From: Candidatus Neomarinimicrobiota bacterium
GTDB taxonomy: Bacteria > Fidelibacterota > UBA8477 > JABMPR01
Direction: 5' to 3'
Assembly: GCA_034716895.1 (NCBI GenBank)
Contig: JAYEKW010000086.1
Coordinates: 5,175-40,648, forward strand
Length of the DNA stretch: 35,474 nt
Shown: positions 16,990 through 26,078 of the stretch, one piece after another
How the letters are laid out: the number at the start of each line of letters is the position of its first letter
Position numbering within the stretch: the first letter of the stretch is position 1
Program-made: the position numbers and the translations under genes
Notes under the pieces: model-generated
The model's input: the letters and a program-made list of their open reading frames with translations, nothing else
Told to the model about the DNA's origin: nothing
Databases searched by the model: none

Positions 16990-17472
16990 ATGTCTAGAAA
17001 TATTTTAATTATTTTATTGATCATGATAGGAGTAAGTATTGCTCAACCGCCCCCTGGGGGAGCCGGTGGCTCTCGAAATATAAATGCAGTGCGCATCTGG
17101 AAATTGACTGAGATGCTGGAATTAACTGAGGAACAGACCGTCACTTTCCTGCCTTTGGTTCAGATCCATGAGCGAAAGTTGCGAAATATCCAACAAGAGA
17201 TGCAGGAGCTTAATCGAGCTGGTCATAAGCTCATCGATGAGCAGGATATTTCTCAAAAGGAAGTGGACAAATTGATCAAGCAGTATATCAAGAAACAGAA
17301 TGATATTCATAAGATCAAACATGATTTCACTCAATCACTCCCCAAGTATTTAACTCCCAAGCAGCAATTGCTGTATATCGGCTTTGAGGCTCGATTCAGG
17401 CAGGATCTACGGCAGTATATGAAGGACCGCCGAGGTGGAAACGTACAAAATCGTCGTGATAAACGACCCTAA
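16990..17472 (+). CDS. Spy/CpxP-like periplasmic protein with LTxxQ motifs
   Basis: 160 residues with a signal peptide (MSRNILIILLIMIGVSIAQ) and a Pro/Gly linker. The remainder is almost all helix, with the two hallmark motifs of the Spy/CpxP/ZraP family: LTEEQ (in MLELTEEQTVTFLPL) and LTPKQ (in YLTPKQQLLYIGFEARF). Between them lies a charged amphipathic helix (KEVDKLIKQYIKKQNDIHKI). Members are ATP-independent periplasmic chaperones or metal sensors. Its position after a sigma/anti-sigma pair fits envelope stress. The tail is basic and rich in Arg (MKDRRGGNVQNRRDKRP). Confidence 0.78.
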   Translation: MSRNILIILLIMIGVSIAQPPPGGAGGSRNINAVRIWKLTEMLELTEEQTVTFLPLVQIHERKLRNIQQEMQELNRAGHKLIDEQDISQKEVDKLIKQYIKKQNDIHKIKHDFTQSLPKYLTPKQQLLYIGFEARFRQDLRQYMKDRRGGNVQNRRDKRP

Positions 17473-17490
17473 CAACAGGAGATAGCAATT

Positions 17491-18477
17491 ATGAAACTCA
17501 AACAATGCTTAATAGTGAGTTTACTGGCATTGGGAATGCTTTGGTCTTGCACGATCAATGAAGTTGACGAAAGGGCTGAGATCGAGGATGCAATACTAGC
17601 TCTTATTGCAGCTGATGACAGCACGTATGGAATAGATGGCATGGAAGATGTTGATGAAACGGATCTATCATTAGGGAAATTGCCTGTTATCCAGCAGAGC
17701 GGATCGTCAGACAGGGTCAATGTGGTCATGGATTCCAGCTATATCTGGCGCTTTGGTCGAAGCGGAATGAGCAGTGAACGTGAGGTAACCGTTGAAGTGG
17801 AGGATGATAGCTCTGCCATCGCATTGATTACTCAGCAGATCACCGGAACATTTCATGCCCGTCAGTTTGTGCGGGTCTGGATCGATGAAAGGTCCTGGGA
17901 ACGCGGAGATTCCGTTCGATTTAGTGAAAAAGACATTGATATGAGCGTGAATCGGCGGGTTGCTTTTAGAAAACGAATGCTTCCCAATGGAGATGAACGA
18001 TGGGTGGCCATAGCCATGACCCTGGCCTATGGAACCAGTGGCGACGCTTTGGACATCCTGTCATTGGAATGGGTAGCCGAAGATTCAACCCGTGTTCTGA
18101 GCGATTTTGACCAGGTTTTCTACGGACGGGGAAATCCGTTGGCCTTTGCCATGTTTGGTGCCAATCAGATCGACGTGATCGTTAGTAATGATGTAGCTGA
18201 TGAAGCTGAAGCAGTTATCGGTAGACTCGGTTTCCATCCTCGGTTGAATGGTCCTGATCTGAGAAACCGTATCCACTTTCAGTATGTAGAGACCCTGGAA
18301 TCAGGTGACAAGGTTTACAGTCGCTCAATTCCACCTGTGCATCGACCACTGCGTCATTTCAAAGGCTTTGTAGAGGTTTTGGATTATCGCACACTCTTTG
18401 ATCATGATCATGTTGACTATACTGCAGCAACTGTTGGGTTCGTTTATACGATGAGGCGTCACATAAGACCAAGTTGA
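17491..18477 (+). CDS. Lipoprotein of unknown function
   Basis: 328 residues with a lipoprotein signal (MKLKQCLIVSLLALGMLWSC, Cys 20 lipidated). AGGAGA lies about 9 bases before the ATG. The mature part starts with an acidic stretch (EVDERAEIEDAILALIAADD) and then a beta-rich domain (SSAIALITQQITGTFHARQF, RMLPNGDERWVAIAMTLAYG, ALDILSLEWVAEDS). No family was recognised. It is the last gene of the sigma-factor operon, 18 bases after the Spy-like gene, and is followed by a strong bidirectional hairpin. It is probably an envelope component controlled by the sigma factor. Confidence 0.72.
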   Translation: MKLKQCLIVSLLALGMLWSCTINEVDERAEIEDAILALIAADDSTYGIDGMEDVDETDLSLGKLPVIQQSGSSDRVNVVMDSSYIWRFGRSGMSSEREVTVEVEDDSSAIALITQQITGTFHARQFVRVWIDERSWERGDSVRFSEKDIDMSVNRRVAFRKRMLPNGDERWVAIAMTLAYGTSGDALDILSLEWVAEDSTRVLSDFDQVFYGRGNPLAFAMFGANQIDVIVSNDVADEAEAVIGRLGFHPRLNGPDLRNRIHFQYVETLESGDKVYSRSIPPVHRPLRHFKGFVEVLDYRTLFDHDHVDYTAATVGFVYTMRRHIRPS

Positions 18478-18595
18478 TTTTATTCGGCGCTCTCCAGATA
18501 ACGTTACCCTACGTCTTAGCGAACCCCGTAGGGGTGTGGTAATCCATCTGCGCATCTGATACGATGGATAAATCTCCAAGTCTAGTGACAATTTT

Positions 18596-18630
18596 GAGAT
18601 CGCCACGTCGTTTCACTCCTCGCGAAGACG
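18596..18630 (-). repeat. Dispersed GCGAGgGAAACGA-type repeat fragment, copy 1
   Basis: The minus strand reads GTCTTCGCGAGGAGTGAAAC followed by GACGTGGCGATCTC. A related string occurs at 29171-29200 on the + strand (TGTCTTTGCGAGTGAAACGA then AGCAATCTCC). It belongs to a short repeat type seen between genes of many environmental bacteria; this is from memory and was not searched. Confidence 0.55.
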
Positions 18631-18683
18631 AATAAATACAAAGAAGGCCGGAATTCTCCGGCCTTCTTTGTATTTATTCGTCT
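18626..18683. terminator. Bidirectional terminator, perfect 27-bp stem with 4-base loop
   Basis: 18626-18652 is the exact reverse complement of 18657-18683, with loop ATTC. The core is AAGAAGGCCGGA/TCCGGCCTTCTT, extended by an AT-rich outer stem (AATAAATAC/GTATTTATT). It lies between two convergent genes (stops at 18477 and 18706) and can serve both. The outer AT stem supplies T-rich sequence on each strand. Confidence 0.85.
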
Positions 18684-18705
18684 CGGAAGACGCAATGTGA
18701 GATTG

Positions 18706-20691
18706 CTAGAAATGCAAACTACTATTCAATCCAAAGCCTATTCCTTTGGCATCAGTATTCAGACCATTAAAGAAGGATAGCGTGAAGCCTGTATCCAGGA
18801 ATCCAAAATGGAAGCCGCTTCCAAAAGTGTGAACTGGCTCGCCATACTGGTTTTGCTTATAGTAGCTGAAATCCAGCCAGGGAAACGCATATAGATTGAG
18901 TTGATAGGCGAATTGAAGATCAGGACTATAGCCAAACTGCGCTTCATCAGTAAATGCCTGCTCAAGTCCCACACCGATGAGGATTCTGGGGAGCGGTTGA
19001 TAATACGCAGTCAGGTTGAAGACAGTAGGCACATCAATACTGAATTCCTCCCCCGTCGCTATTGTAGAATCTGTGGAGTGTTGATATTGCTCAATACTAT
19101 CCAGTTCGGCATTTCCGGGTGCTGGCATGACCTGTTCAAAGGTCCAGACACTTCGAGTCACATCAGACCACTTATAAGTTGCTCCAATGTTTCTTAGTGC
19201 AACTTGAATTTCCACTTCCTGCTTCAGGAGTGGTTGAAGGTCAGCAATGAGACCAAGGTCGATACCGATACCAGGGTCAGAGACAGTACTTCCTGGATCC
19301 ATATCATCAGTATTAAGATCATCCAGATGACCATCGATCCCAGCTGCTGTCGCCCAGCCCTGTCCCGATGCAGTTACGTGAATGGAATCTTCTGTGAGCA
19401 CTACTTTGAATTCATCGCTCTCCATGCGCATGTAGCCGACTGCCTCCAAAACATTTAAAGCAATTCCTACTTTCAGGTTTCCATAGGGCGTTGAAATAGG
19501 ATGAGCATAGGAGAGACTGGATTTGATAACCAATGGAATTGCTTCGATCTCCAGACCACCATAGTCAAGAAATTTTGGCTCTGCTGCAGTTGAATCGTAA
19601 AACTCGATATCCTGCATGGGTAGTCCCAGAAAACTGCCGGGAAGCACCATCTTGATATGGGAAGTGAGTCCAACATTTACGCCAACTCTCCAAATTCTAA
19701 AACCAAAGAGGCTTTGGAATTCAGGTGAGATATTCAGGGCTAGATCCTGACCTGCAACTGTTTCCAGATAATCATTTTTCATGGACGCATCCCAGACGCC
19801 ACCAACTGTCCACCATTCCTTATACCAACCGGGTGTGAGCAGGGAATTCCTGACACTGAATTTGAAGTCCGGCAGCAGGTTCCAGCTGCTAAAACTATTA
19901 TAATCACGAGCCAGGTTAGCCGGGTTTGAAGCCAGCTCTTCCATGGAGCGGAACTGACGATGTTTGATCTTCAAGGCATTCGCTCTTGGTGCATAGACAG
20001 GTAGGGCAACCGGCAGGTCTTCCGCCAGCGATGGAACAACAGGCGCAATTTCTTCCGCTTTAACTTCGATGTATTCCATACCTGCCAGATCGCGGAGATA
20101 AGTATCAAATGCTTGAACGATAGAATCTGCACTGGCTTCGATCATGACTGTTTTTGTGAGAATATCATAGATCCTGAAATCACTGCTGTCTTCAGGGGCT
20201 ACAATGACATAATTGACACCACTGCTGTCAGTCGCCAATAGGTGACAAACAATATCAAGACAGTCATTGGCTTTGATAGCGATCAATGTTGGATCCTGAA
20301 TAGTGACATAATCCAATTGATCAAGACCAATTCCCTCCAGACCGTCATTGGACCAGTAGTAGAGAGTTCCCTTGTTCATTAGACCGGAGACCTGGATTGG
20401 TTCTGGCTCTTTCTGGATCCAGGCCATCACAGGTTCTTCAACTACCAGGGTATCAGCTTCTACCAGAGCACTGCTGTCAACTGCGGTTGAATCCAACACC
20501 ATCAATTCGGTGTCGGTAGTATCTGGTACTAGCTCAGTTTCAGTTTGTGCGAGTGTATCAGGGGATCCGTCGACTGTCTCTGTGACCTCAACATCCAGGT
20601 CATCCAGAGGTTCTGTTATTGTGCTATCAACCTGGGCAACCAGGAAAGTGGTCAGGGTCAAAATGGTCAGGATATTCGTGAGCGTTTTCAT
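18706..20691 (-). CDS. Outer-membrane beta-barrel protein, DUF5723-like
   Basis: 661 residues with a signal peptide (MKTLTNILTILTLTTFLVAQ). Residues 20-90 are acidic and rich in Thr, Asp and Val (DTTDTELMVLDSTAVDSSAL), a low-complexity linker. From about residue 255 a barrel-like region begins (NPANLARDYNSFSSWNLLPD) and ends in NSSLHF, with the terminal Phe typical of outer-membrane barrels. The NPAN...F-V-NSLLTPGWYKEWW style resembles DUF5723 proteins of FCB bacteria; this assignment is from memory. Its ATG shares one base with the stop of the upstream lipoprotein gene (TAATG), and GAGGAG lies just before, so translation is coupled. The role is unknown, perhaps in gliding, secretion or the cell surface. 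Confidence 0.7.
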   Translation of the reverse strand: MKTLTNILTILTLTTFLVAQVDSTITEPLDDLDVEVTETVDGSPDTLAQTETELVPDTTDTELMVLDSTAVDSSALVEADTLVVEEPVMAWIQKEPEPIQVSGLMNKGTLYYWSNDGLEGIGLDQLDYVTIQDPTLIAIKANDCLDIVCHLLATDSSGVNYVIVAPEDSSDFRIYDILTKTVMIEASADSIVQAFDTYLRDLAGMEYIEVKAEEIAPVVPSLAEDLPVALPVYAPRANALKIKHRQFRSMEELASNPANLARDYNSFSSWNLLPDFKFSVRNSLLTPGWYKEWWTVGGVWDASMKNDYLETVAGQDLALNISPEFQSLFGFRIWRVGVNVGLTSHIKMVLPGSFLGLPMQDIEFYDSTAAEPKFLDYGGLEIEAIPLVIKSSLSYAHPISTPYGNLKVGIALNVLEAVGYMRMESDEFKVVLTEDSIHVTASGQGWATAAGIDGHLDDLNTDDMDPGSTVSDPGIGIDLGLIADLQPLLKQEVEIQVALRNIGATYKWSDVTRSVWTFEQVMPAPGNAELDSIEQYQHSTDSTIATGEEFSIDVPTVFNLTAYYQPLPRILIGVGLEQAFTDEAQFGYSPDLQFAYQLNLYAFPWLDFSYYKQNQYGEPVHTFGSGFHFGFLDTGFTLSFFNGLNTDAKGIGFGLNSSLHF

Positions 20692-23690
20692 TAGAGCTCC
20701 TCCCCGTTGATCGTGTACGATACACTACCCCAGGTTCGTATGGTGAGGGAGTCAGTGGTAAAGAAGTGCGAGGGCAGGGCGTTTCCAGAGGCATCATCGG
20801 TTCGTCCCAGCAATTGCACTTCAGGTTTCAGGAATAATTTCTCCTCAAGCAGGGTCAACTTAGACTTAGACAAGATGATCTCCGTCAGTACGCGCTCCGC
20901 TGTTGGGTCAGTGTTTTCCTCGGGCAATAATTCTATAGTGAGTAGCGTATCAGGAGTGGGAGCATTGCCCGCTTCAATAGTCAGGCTATCAAAAGCAAGA
21001 CTATCATTGCTGGCCAGCACGACCACAGTTGCCCCAAACTCGAACATATTGGTCACATCGGCAAAAACAGCAAATTCCTCCAGACCGATCGTTTCATCTT
21101 CGGGAAGGGGAGAGTCCATGCTGGTGACATCCATTTCCAGGAATGGTGGATCCTCAATAATAAGCGAGAGCGGCACGTTAATATACATAACCGGACTCAT
21201 TTTTTGACCCTTGGCAATGGTGGCGGGATTCGAACCTCCACCAACAATGGCCTGGCCGCTGGAAACAATGAATTCAGGGTGCAGGTTTAAAAGTTCAGCT
21301 GCATTCACGTGAATCACATCATCAAGTGGAGTCAAACTGTGTGTCTCAGTGATCTCCACTGTATTTCCCAGTGAATCGGTAGCTGACAGATTCAGGGTCA
21401 ATTCAATGGGAATGGTAAAAGTACTATTGAAATCAATATCAATATTGACCTGCTCAAACATCAGATCCGAGACCATATCAGGCATTTCAATGACCTGCTC
21501 TGAGCGTTCGATTACCAGGGTGTCCGGCTCAATAAGACCAGTTACGCTTTCCAGGGCCAGATTGGTAATATCGACTTCGATGATAATTGAATCACCAAAG
21601 GTCAGGGTCATTTCCTCATCAGCTGGCAAGGAAACAGAAGAGACATAGTGGATGGCCTGTTCGACCCCAGGTGAGACATTGGTGAACATGAGTTTATACT
21701 CGGCCAGGTTCAAATTCGTGATCTGGGGATCCAGTGTCTCTTGCAGTCTGAAGGACATACTTAAAGGTTGATTGGTGGTACGATGAATGAATTCATCTAT
21801 CTGAAATTCAACATCAGCCACCACGCCGATCCGATTGGTCATGCTCAAAGCAAAATCACCGCTTTCAAAAACAGCTTCCAGAAGTTTGGTGCCTTCATCC
21901 AGAGCGATCTCATTTGAGTCAACCAGGGCATCCTGTGAGAAAAATCCAGTGACGGAGGCAAATTCCATATCAGAAACGACAATATCAACGATGATGGAGT
22001 CTTCCAGACCATACTTACCCAATTCCCCAGTGGGGGTGGTTACTAAAGTAGTGTAGGTTAATACTTGGGTTGCTGTGTCAGGGAATACCAGAGCAAAATC
22101 AGCAAGATCGAAATTTAATACATTTGAGGTGGGATTTGGTTCCAGGGTCAGACTGCCACTGAGTGGATTGGAATTTCCATCGACCAACTCCGGGATAGTG
22201 AGCGTGATGGTTGGCAGACCCAGAAATCCGGGTTGATTGACCTGATTATCAATGGTGATGGTGATGGCACCTGTGGAAATGTCAGCGTTAAGCAACTTAG
22301 AATCGGACTCAATGCTGATGTCTCCAGCTTCCTCGATCTCCTGAGCTTCGATAATACCGGTGATACTCTTGAAAAATAGATCGTCACCGGAGGTTTCTCC
22401 ATACAAGGCAATGCTCACCGTAACCTGGTCAGTTTGTTCGAGGGTAACCAGATCATCACCTGTATCCTCTGTATTGATCTGATAAGAGTAAAGTACTTCC
22501 TGCTGATCGACATCCATAACCAGGCTGTAATCGGCAATATTGCTAACATCCACTACGGTTTGATTGGCTGGAATTGGAATAGTGGTTGAAAAGGCCACTG
22601 CTGAGGGATCCTGGAGGGATTCAATGTTGATCACCAGTTCGGAGGAAACTTCCATGGCATTGACGATCTCAATTGCCAATGATCCTGACTTGATCACTGC
22701 TTCCTGGATCTTATTCTCAGAACTTGCCAGTTCGATATTGCCGCTTTCTGCAATGCTTTGGGAAGGGACTTTGGCAGTTGCACTGCTCACGACCAGATCT
22801 GAACCGGAGATCACGATATTAAAACTGGAATTTTTGGCCGTTTCATCGATAAGAATTGGAACGCCATTGGATCCTACAGTATGTCCGGTCACCTCGATCA
22901 GAATTTCACCGGGAAGGGTCATGCCGGTGAGATCCAAGCTTTGGGTGCTACTGTCCAATGAGCCGATGGGGTCGGACCAGGTCAGCAGTCCGCCGGGTAT
23001 GTTATTCGTATCCGGACCAACGATTTGCTGCAGCTGAATATTGATGGGTGAGCCCAAAGAGATAACCATATAATTATTGATCCTGACATCCAGGGTGCCT
23101 CCAGAGAAAGTAGCTGACGAGAAATCAGTGAATTCAAAAGGCTTGTTCACCGGCTCTAGATCACCTTCGGGTATTTCGGCCGTTGTGCCATTGGGAATAT
23201 CATTAACATCCGGAACAATTTCATTGAGCTTAAATGGGGCTGTTCTGGTTTCGGGAATATTGGATAATTCAATGGGACCCAGTTCTGATTGAATGTTCTC
23301 TTCAATAGGTGCCACACCGACTGCCTCAAAGGCACTGGATTGATTGATGGTTGAACCAGTTACGGTAACATCATCCACGGATTGTGCGAAAGACTGGGTG
23401 ATATCACCAAAGGCAAGTTGATCACCAACTTCCTGAGAATCCATCTCAGATGTGTCAGCATAGGCGAAGATGGTCATGGTATCACTACCATCCACATATA
23501 ATTGCTCCAGAATATTGTCCATATCCTTGAGTGTTTCCAGATTGACACTTTCCTTGATGAGCGGAAACTCAATTTTGTTGGTCCAGGTGGGAATCTTTGG
23601 CTCCTGCATAAGATCACAGGCAGTCAGGGCAAATAGTGCCAACATGGGCACAATAAGTTTAAGTTTTAATTTTAGTGGCTTTTGAATCAT
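20691..23690 (-). CDS. Large lipoprotein with four ~136-residue internal repeats
   Basis: 999 residues with a lipoprotein signal (lipobox LFALTAC). After a 290-residue N-terminal part, repeats begin near residues 310, 445, 582 and 717. Each has the pattern of a short linker such as SVTGLIEPDTL or SVTGFFSQDAL, then an acidic/Ser turn, then a strand of the type KLLEAVFESGDFALSMTN or KLLNADISTGAITITIDN. The regular spacing of about 136 residues suggests tandem beta-sandwich domains. The protein is strongly acidic. No family was recognised. It is the first gene of a two-gene operon with the barrel protein and overlaps its start by one base. A surface adhesin or a plug-like partner of the barrel is possible, but unproven. 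Confidence 0.72.
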   Translation of the reverse strand: MIQKPLKLKLKLIVPMLALFALTACDLMQEPKIPTWTNKIEFPLIKESVNLETLKDMDNILEQLYVDGSDTMTIFAYADTSEMDSQEVGDQLAFGDITQSFAQSVDDVTVTGSTINQSSAFEAVGVAPIEENIQSELGPIELSNIPETRTAPFKLNEIVPDVNDIPNGTTAEIPEGDLEPVNKPFEFTDFSSATFSGGTLDVRINNYMVISLGSPINIQLQQIVGPDTNNIPGGLLTWSDPIGSLDSSTQSLDLTGMTLPGEILIEVTGHTVGSNGVPILIDETAKNSSFNIVISGSDLVVSSATAKVPSQSIAESGNIELASSENKIQEAVIKSGSLAIEIVNAMEVSSELVINIESLQDPSAVAFSTTIPIPANQTVVDVSNIADYSLVMDVDQQEVLYSYQINTEDTGDDLVTLEQTDQVTVSIALYGETSGDDLFFKSITGIIEAQEIEEAGDISIESDSKLLNADISTGAITITIDNQVNQPGFLGLPTITLTIPELVDGNSNPLSGSLTLEPNPTSNVLNFDLADFALVFPDTATQVLTYTTLVTTPTGELGKYGLEDSIIVDIVVSDMEFASVTGFFSQDALVDSNEIALDEGTKLLEAVFESGDFALSMTNRIGVVADVEFQIDEFIHRTTNQPLSMSFRLQETLDPQITNLNLAEYKLMFTNVSPGVEQAIHYVSSVSLPADEEMTLTFGDSIIIEVDITNLALESVTGLIEPDTLVIERSEQVIEMPDMVSDLMFEQVNIDIDFNSTFTIPIELTLNLSATDSLGNTVEITETHSLTPLDDVIHVNAAELLNLHPEFIVSSGQAIVGGGSNPATIAKGQKMSPVMYINVPLSLIIEDPPFLEMDVTSMDSPLPEDETIGLEEFAVFADVTNMFEFGATVVVLASNDSLAFDSLTIEAGNAPTPDTLLTIELLPEENTDPTAERVLTEIILSKSKLTLLEEKLFLKPEVQLLGRTDDASGNALPSHFFTTDSLTIRTWGSVSYTINGEEL

Positions 23691-24157
23691 CTGACCCTCG
23701 GCTTTTTAGTAGTCATTATTAAATTTATTACAAAAAAAGACCCGATCTCTCAGGCTCTTACTCCATTCATGAAATGAGTATATCCAATTAAAATATCCCA
23801 TTTTTGAGCGGAAGAATCTAAGCCACCTCATGAGTATCTGTATATAAAATTTTCATTGGTATATCATTACCTGTCTGCATAGAGATCGATCAGCCTACTT
23901 AGATCATAGAAGAATGATATGTAACTGTAATAATAACAGATATGTAAGAGCTAAAATATCAGTGCAAATAAAAGTTGTGTCGCAGGTTTTGCAAATACAA
24001 ATTGTGAGAAGTGTCACAGGAAATAATGTTGAAACAATAGCCGTCAATGGCAATTGAACTGCTTGTTAGTGTATTTTTCAGTAGCGAGCACAATTGTTTA
24101 CACTAAGTTGGGGATCAGGAAAATTGGTCTTTCGCTCATTCATAAGAGGCTTACTAA
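23691..24157. other. Divergent intergenic region, no gene seen
   Basis: 467 AT-rich bases between divergent genes, expected to hold both promoters. GATATGTAA occurs twice around 23915-23950, flanking CTGT-AATAATA-ACAG, which can pair. GTGTCGCAGG and GTGTCACAGG lie about 36 bases apart near 23978 and 24014. No convincing promoter, RNA gene or open frame was recognised. Confidence 0.4.
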
Positions 24158-24949
24158 TTGTCTTCTGCAAAGCAAAACCAGGTCATGATCGGGACTTCGG
24201 GCTATTCTTATCCTGACTGGCAGGAGGTATTTTACCCACCGGGAATGGCCAAAGACCAGTGGTTGGTCCATTACGCAAAGCATTTTGAGTTTTGTGAACT
24301 GAATTTCAGCTATTACCGGATGCCTACAAGGAAACAATTGGAGAAATATCTGGAACAGCCTTTAAAATATGCGATCAAGGGACATCGTTCACTGACCCAT
24401 GACCGGGTTGGCTTTCCGAAAGCGCGTCTGGATTTCTTAGAGGCCGTTAGCCTCTTACAGCAGGATGATCATCTGGCGGCAGTGCTCCTCCAATTTCCAT
24501 ATTCTTTTGCCTACACACCGAACAATCGTAAGTATCTGCTCCAGCTCCTGGAAGACTTGACTGCTCTGCCTCTGGTCGTTGAATTTCGTCATCCCGATTG
24601 GATCAAAGACCGTGTGTTCGAGGAATTGAAACGTAGATCCTGGGGAATATCCATGATCGATTCGCCTCGCCTATCAGGGGGGATGCCCGATTATACAGCC
24701 ATCACTTCAGATATTGCGTACTTAAGATTTCACGGTCGTAATACTGCGAATTGGTGGACAGGAGACAATGTCAGTCGCTATGATTATGAATATAGTGAAG
24801 ATGAGCTCCAAGAATGGTTACCCAGAATAACAGATATGTCAAAGCAAGCCAAGACCACTTATGTCTCTTTTAACAATCATGCCCGTGGTCAGGCTATTAA
24901 AAACGCCAATCAGCTAAAAGCCATGCTTGATAAAGCGGAGATTAATTAA
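24158..24949 (+). CDS. DUF72 family protein (YecE-like)
   Basis: 263 residues from a TTG at 24158, supported by AGAGG about 9 bases upstream; an ATG at 24185 (MIGTSGYSYPDW) is the alternative and lacks a clear ribosome site. Family features: IGTSGYSYPDWQEVFYP at the start, FCELNFSYYRMPT, AIKGHRSLTHD, LLQFPYSF, PLVVEFRHPDWI, AYLRFHGRN and the C-terminal TYVSFNNHARGQAIKNANQL. DUF72 proteins have a TIM-barrel fold related to xylose isomerase-like enzymes; the reaction is unknown. It stands alone, divergent from the lipoprotein operon. Confidence 0.9.
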   Translation: MSSAKQNQVMIGTSGYSYPDWQEVFYPPGMAKDQWLVHYAKHFEFCELNFSYYRMPTRKQLEKYLEQPLKYAIKGHRSLTHDRVGFPKARLDFLEAVSLLQQDDHLAAVLLQFPYSFAYTPNNRKYLLQLLEDLTALPLVVEFRHPDWIKDRVFEELKRRSWGISMIDSPRLSGGMPDYTAITSDIAYLRFHGRNTANWWTGDNVSRYDYEYSEDELQEWLPRITDMSKQAKTTYVSFNNHARGQAIKNANQLKAMLDKAEIN

Positions 24950-25010
24950 GTAAAAAGTAAAAATATGAAATGCAGAATATATCTATTTTGATTTATGGCA
25001 AAGGAAAAAA

Positions 25011-25829
25011 ATGATGGCTAATGTAACACTTAATGCAATTGTTTCACAGAAGATCGAGGTTTCCCCTGGTCTAATCATTTTGCGTGTTGTGCCAGATGGC
25101 TGGGGGTTGCCAGATTTTAAAGCTGGACAATTTACCGTATTAGGACTACCGGGAACCGCGCCCCGGCACGAATTATCTGATCCTGAACCAGATTTGAAAG
25201 ATCCGCTTAAGTTCATTCGTCGAGCGTATTCTGTTTCATCTGCTTCTGTGACCAAGGAGTACATTGAATTCTACATCACCATGGTGAGATCCGGCGCTCT
25301 TACACCACGGATATTCGCATTGGAACCAGGTAACAGGATCTTTCTGTCACCTAAGTTCTCTGGTGTGTTTACACTGGATAGGGTCGATCAGGATTCAAAT
25401 ATAATCTTATTGGGTACTGGAACCGGTTTAGCCCCGTATATGAGCATGTTAAGAGCTGATCTACCCTGTAATGCACAACGCAAATATATCATCGTTCACG
25501 GTGCCAGGCATAGCTGGGATCTGGGATATCGATCTGAATTGAATACTATTGCCAATGTTTGTAATAATTTTACCTATATTCCCGCTATTACCCGTCCAGA
25601 TATTGAACACATCAACTGGGGTGGAGCCAGTGGCTATATCCAAGAATTGTGGCAAGCTGGGATCATTCAGGAAAAATCCGGATTGAAACCTGCTCCGGAG
25701 AATACACATATCTTTTTATGTGGGAATCCCAGTATGATCGATTCCATGGTTAATACTCTAGAATTAGAAGGTTTCATCGAACATAGTAATAAAGCACCTG
25801 GACAGATCCATCTAGAGCGATACTGGTAG
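25011..25829 (+). CDS. fpr: Ferredoxin/flavodoxin-NADP reductase (Fpr-type)
   Basis: 272 residues. The FAD-binding RxYS motif is R71-A-Y-S74 (FIRRAYSVSS), followed by the NADP-binding glycine-rich loop LLGTGTGLAPYMSML (about 133-147) and HIFLCGNPSMIDSM near the end. The last residues (HLERYW) carry the C-terminal aromatic that stacks on FAD in bacterial Fpr proteins. The insert between the FAD loop and RxYS (LPGTAPRHELSDPEPDLKD) is longer than in E. coli. It moves electrons between NADPH and ferredoxin or flavodoxin in the cytoplasm. AAAGGA lies 8 bases before the ATG. No ferredoxin gene is adjacent. Confidence 0.9.
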   Translation: MMANVTLNAIVSQKIEVSPGLIILRVVPDGWGLPDFKAGQFTVLGLPGTAPRHELSDPEPDLKDPLKFIRRAYSVSSASVTKEYIEFYITMVRSGALTPRIFALEPGNRIFLSPKFSGVFTLDRVDQDSNIILLGTGTGLAPYMSMLRADLPCNAQRKYIIVHGARHSWDLGYRSELNTIANVCNNFTYIPAITRPDIEHINWGGASGYIQELWQAGIIQEKSGLKPAPENTHIFLCGNPSMIDSMVNTLELEGFIEHSNKAPGQIHLERYW

Positions 25830-25842
25830 TAGTAGATATTTT

Positions 25843-26037
25843 GAGTTAGTGAGCATTTCCGGATCCTGAGTGATCTGAGTGTAACGAAGATCGTATCGAA
25901 GGGTGATGAGCTAGTGAGCATTTCCGGACCCTGAGTGATCTGAGTATAGCGAAGATCGTATCGAAGGGTGGTGAGCTGGTGAGCATTTCCGAACCCTGAG
26001 TGATCTGAGTGTAACGAAGATCGTATCGAAGGGTGAT
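25843..26037 (+). repeat. Three tandem 65-bp repeats with internal inverted repeat
   Basis: Copies start at 25843, 25908 and 25973, exactly 65 bases apart, and a fourth start (GAG) at 26038 decays at once. Differences between copies are single bases (GTAACGAAG versus ATAGCGAAG; GGATCCTGAG versus GGACCCTGAG). Each unit contains CCCTGAG and CGAAGGG, which pair, plus GATCT and AGATC inside. This resembles the short CCCTGAG...CGAAGGG hairpins scattered in many bacterial genomes. Confidence 0.85.
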
Positions 26038-26078
26038 GAGTTTGGAATTGAGATAATTAGGGGTTTGAAGATCACACG

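Noticed and set aside
21222-21245. A string like a tRNA T-arm (GGTTCGAATCCCGCC on the minus strand)
   Set aside because: It lies inside the coding frame of the 999-residue lipoprotein (GGGSNPA), and no acceptor stem, D-arm or anticodon arm can be built around it.
25843-26037. CRISPR array
   Set aside because: The repeats are contiguous 65-base units with no unique spacers, and no cas gene is near.
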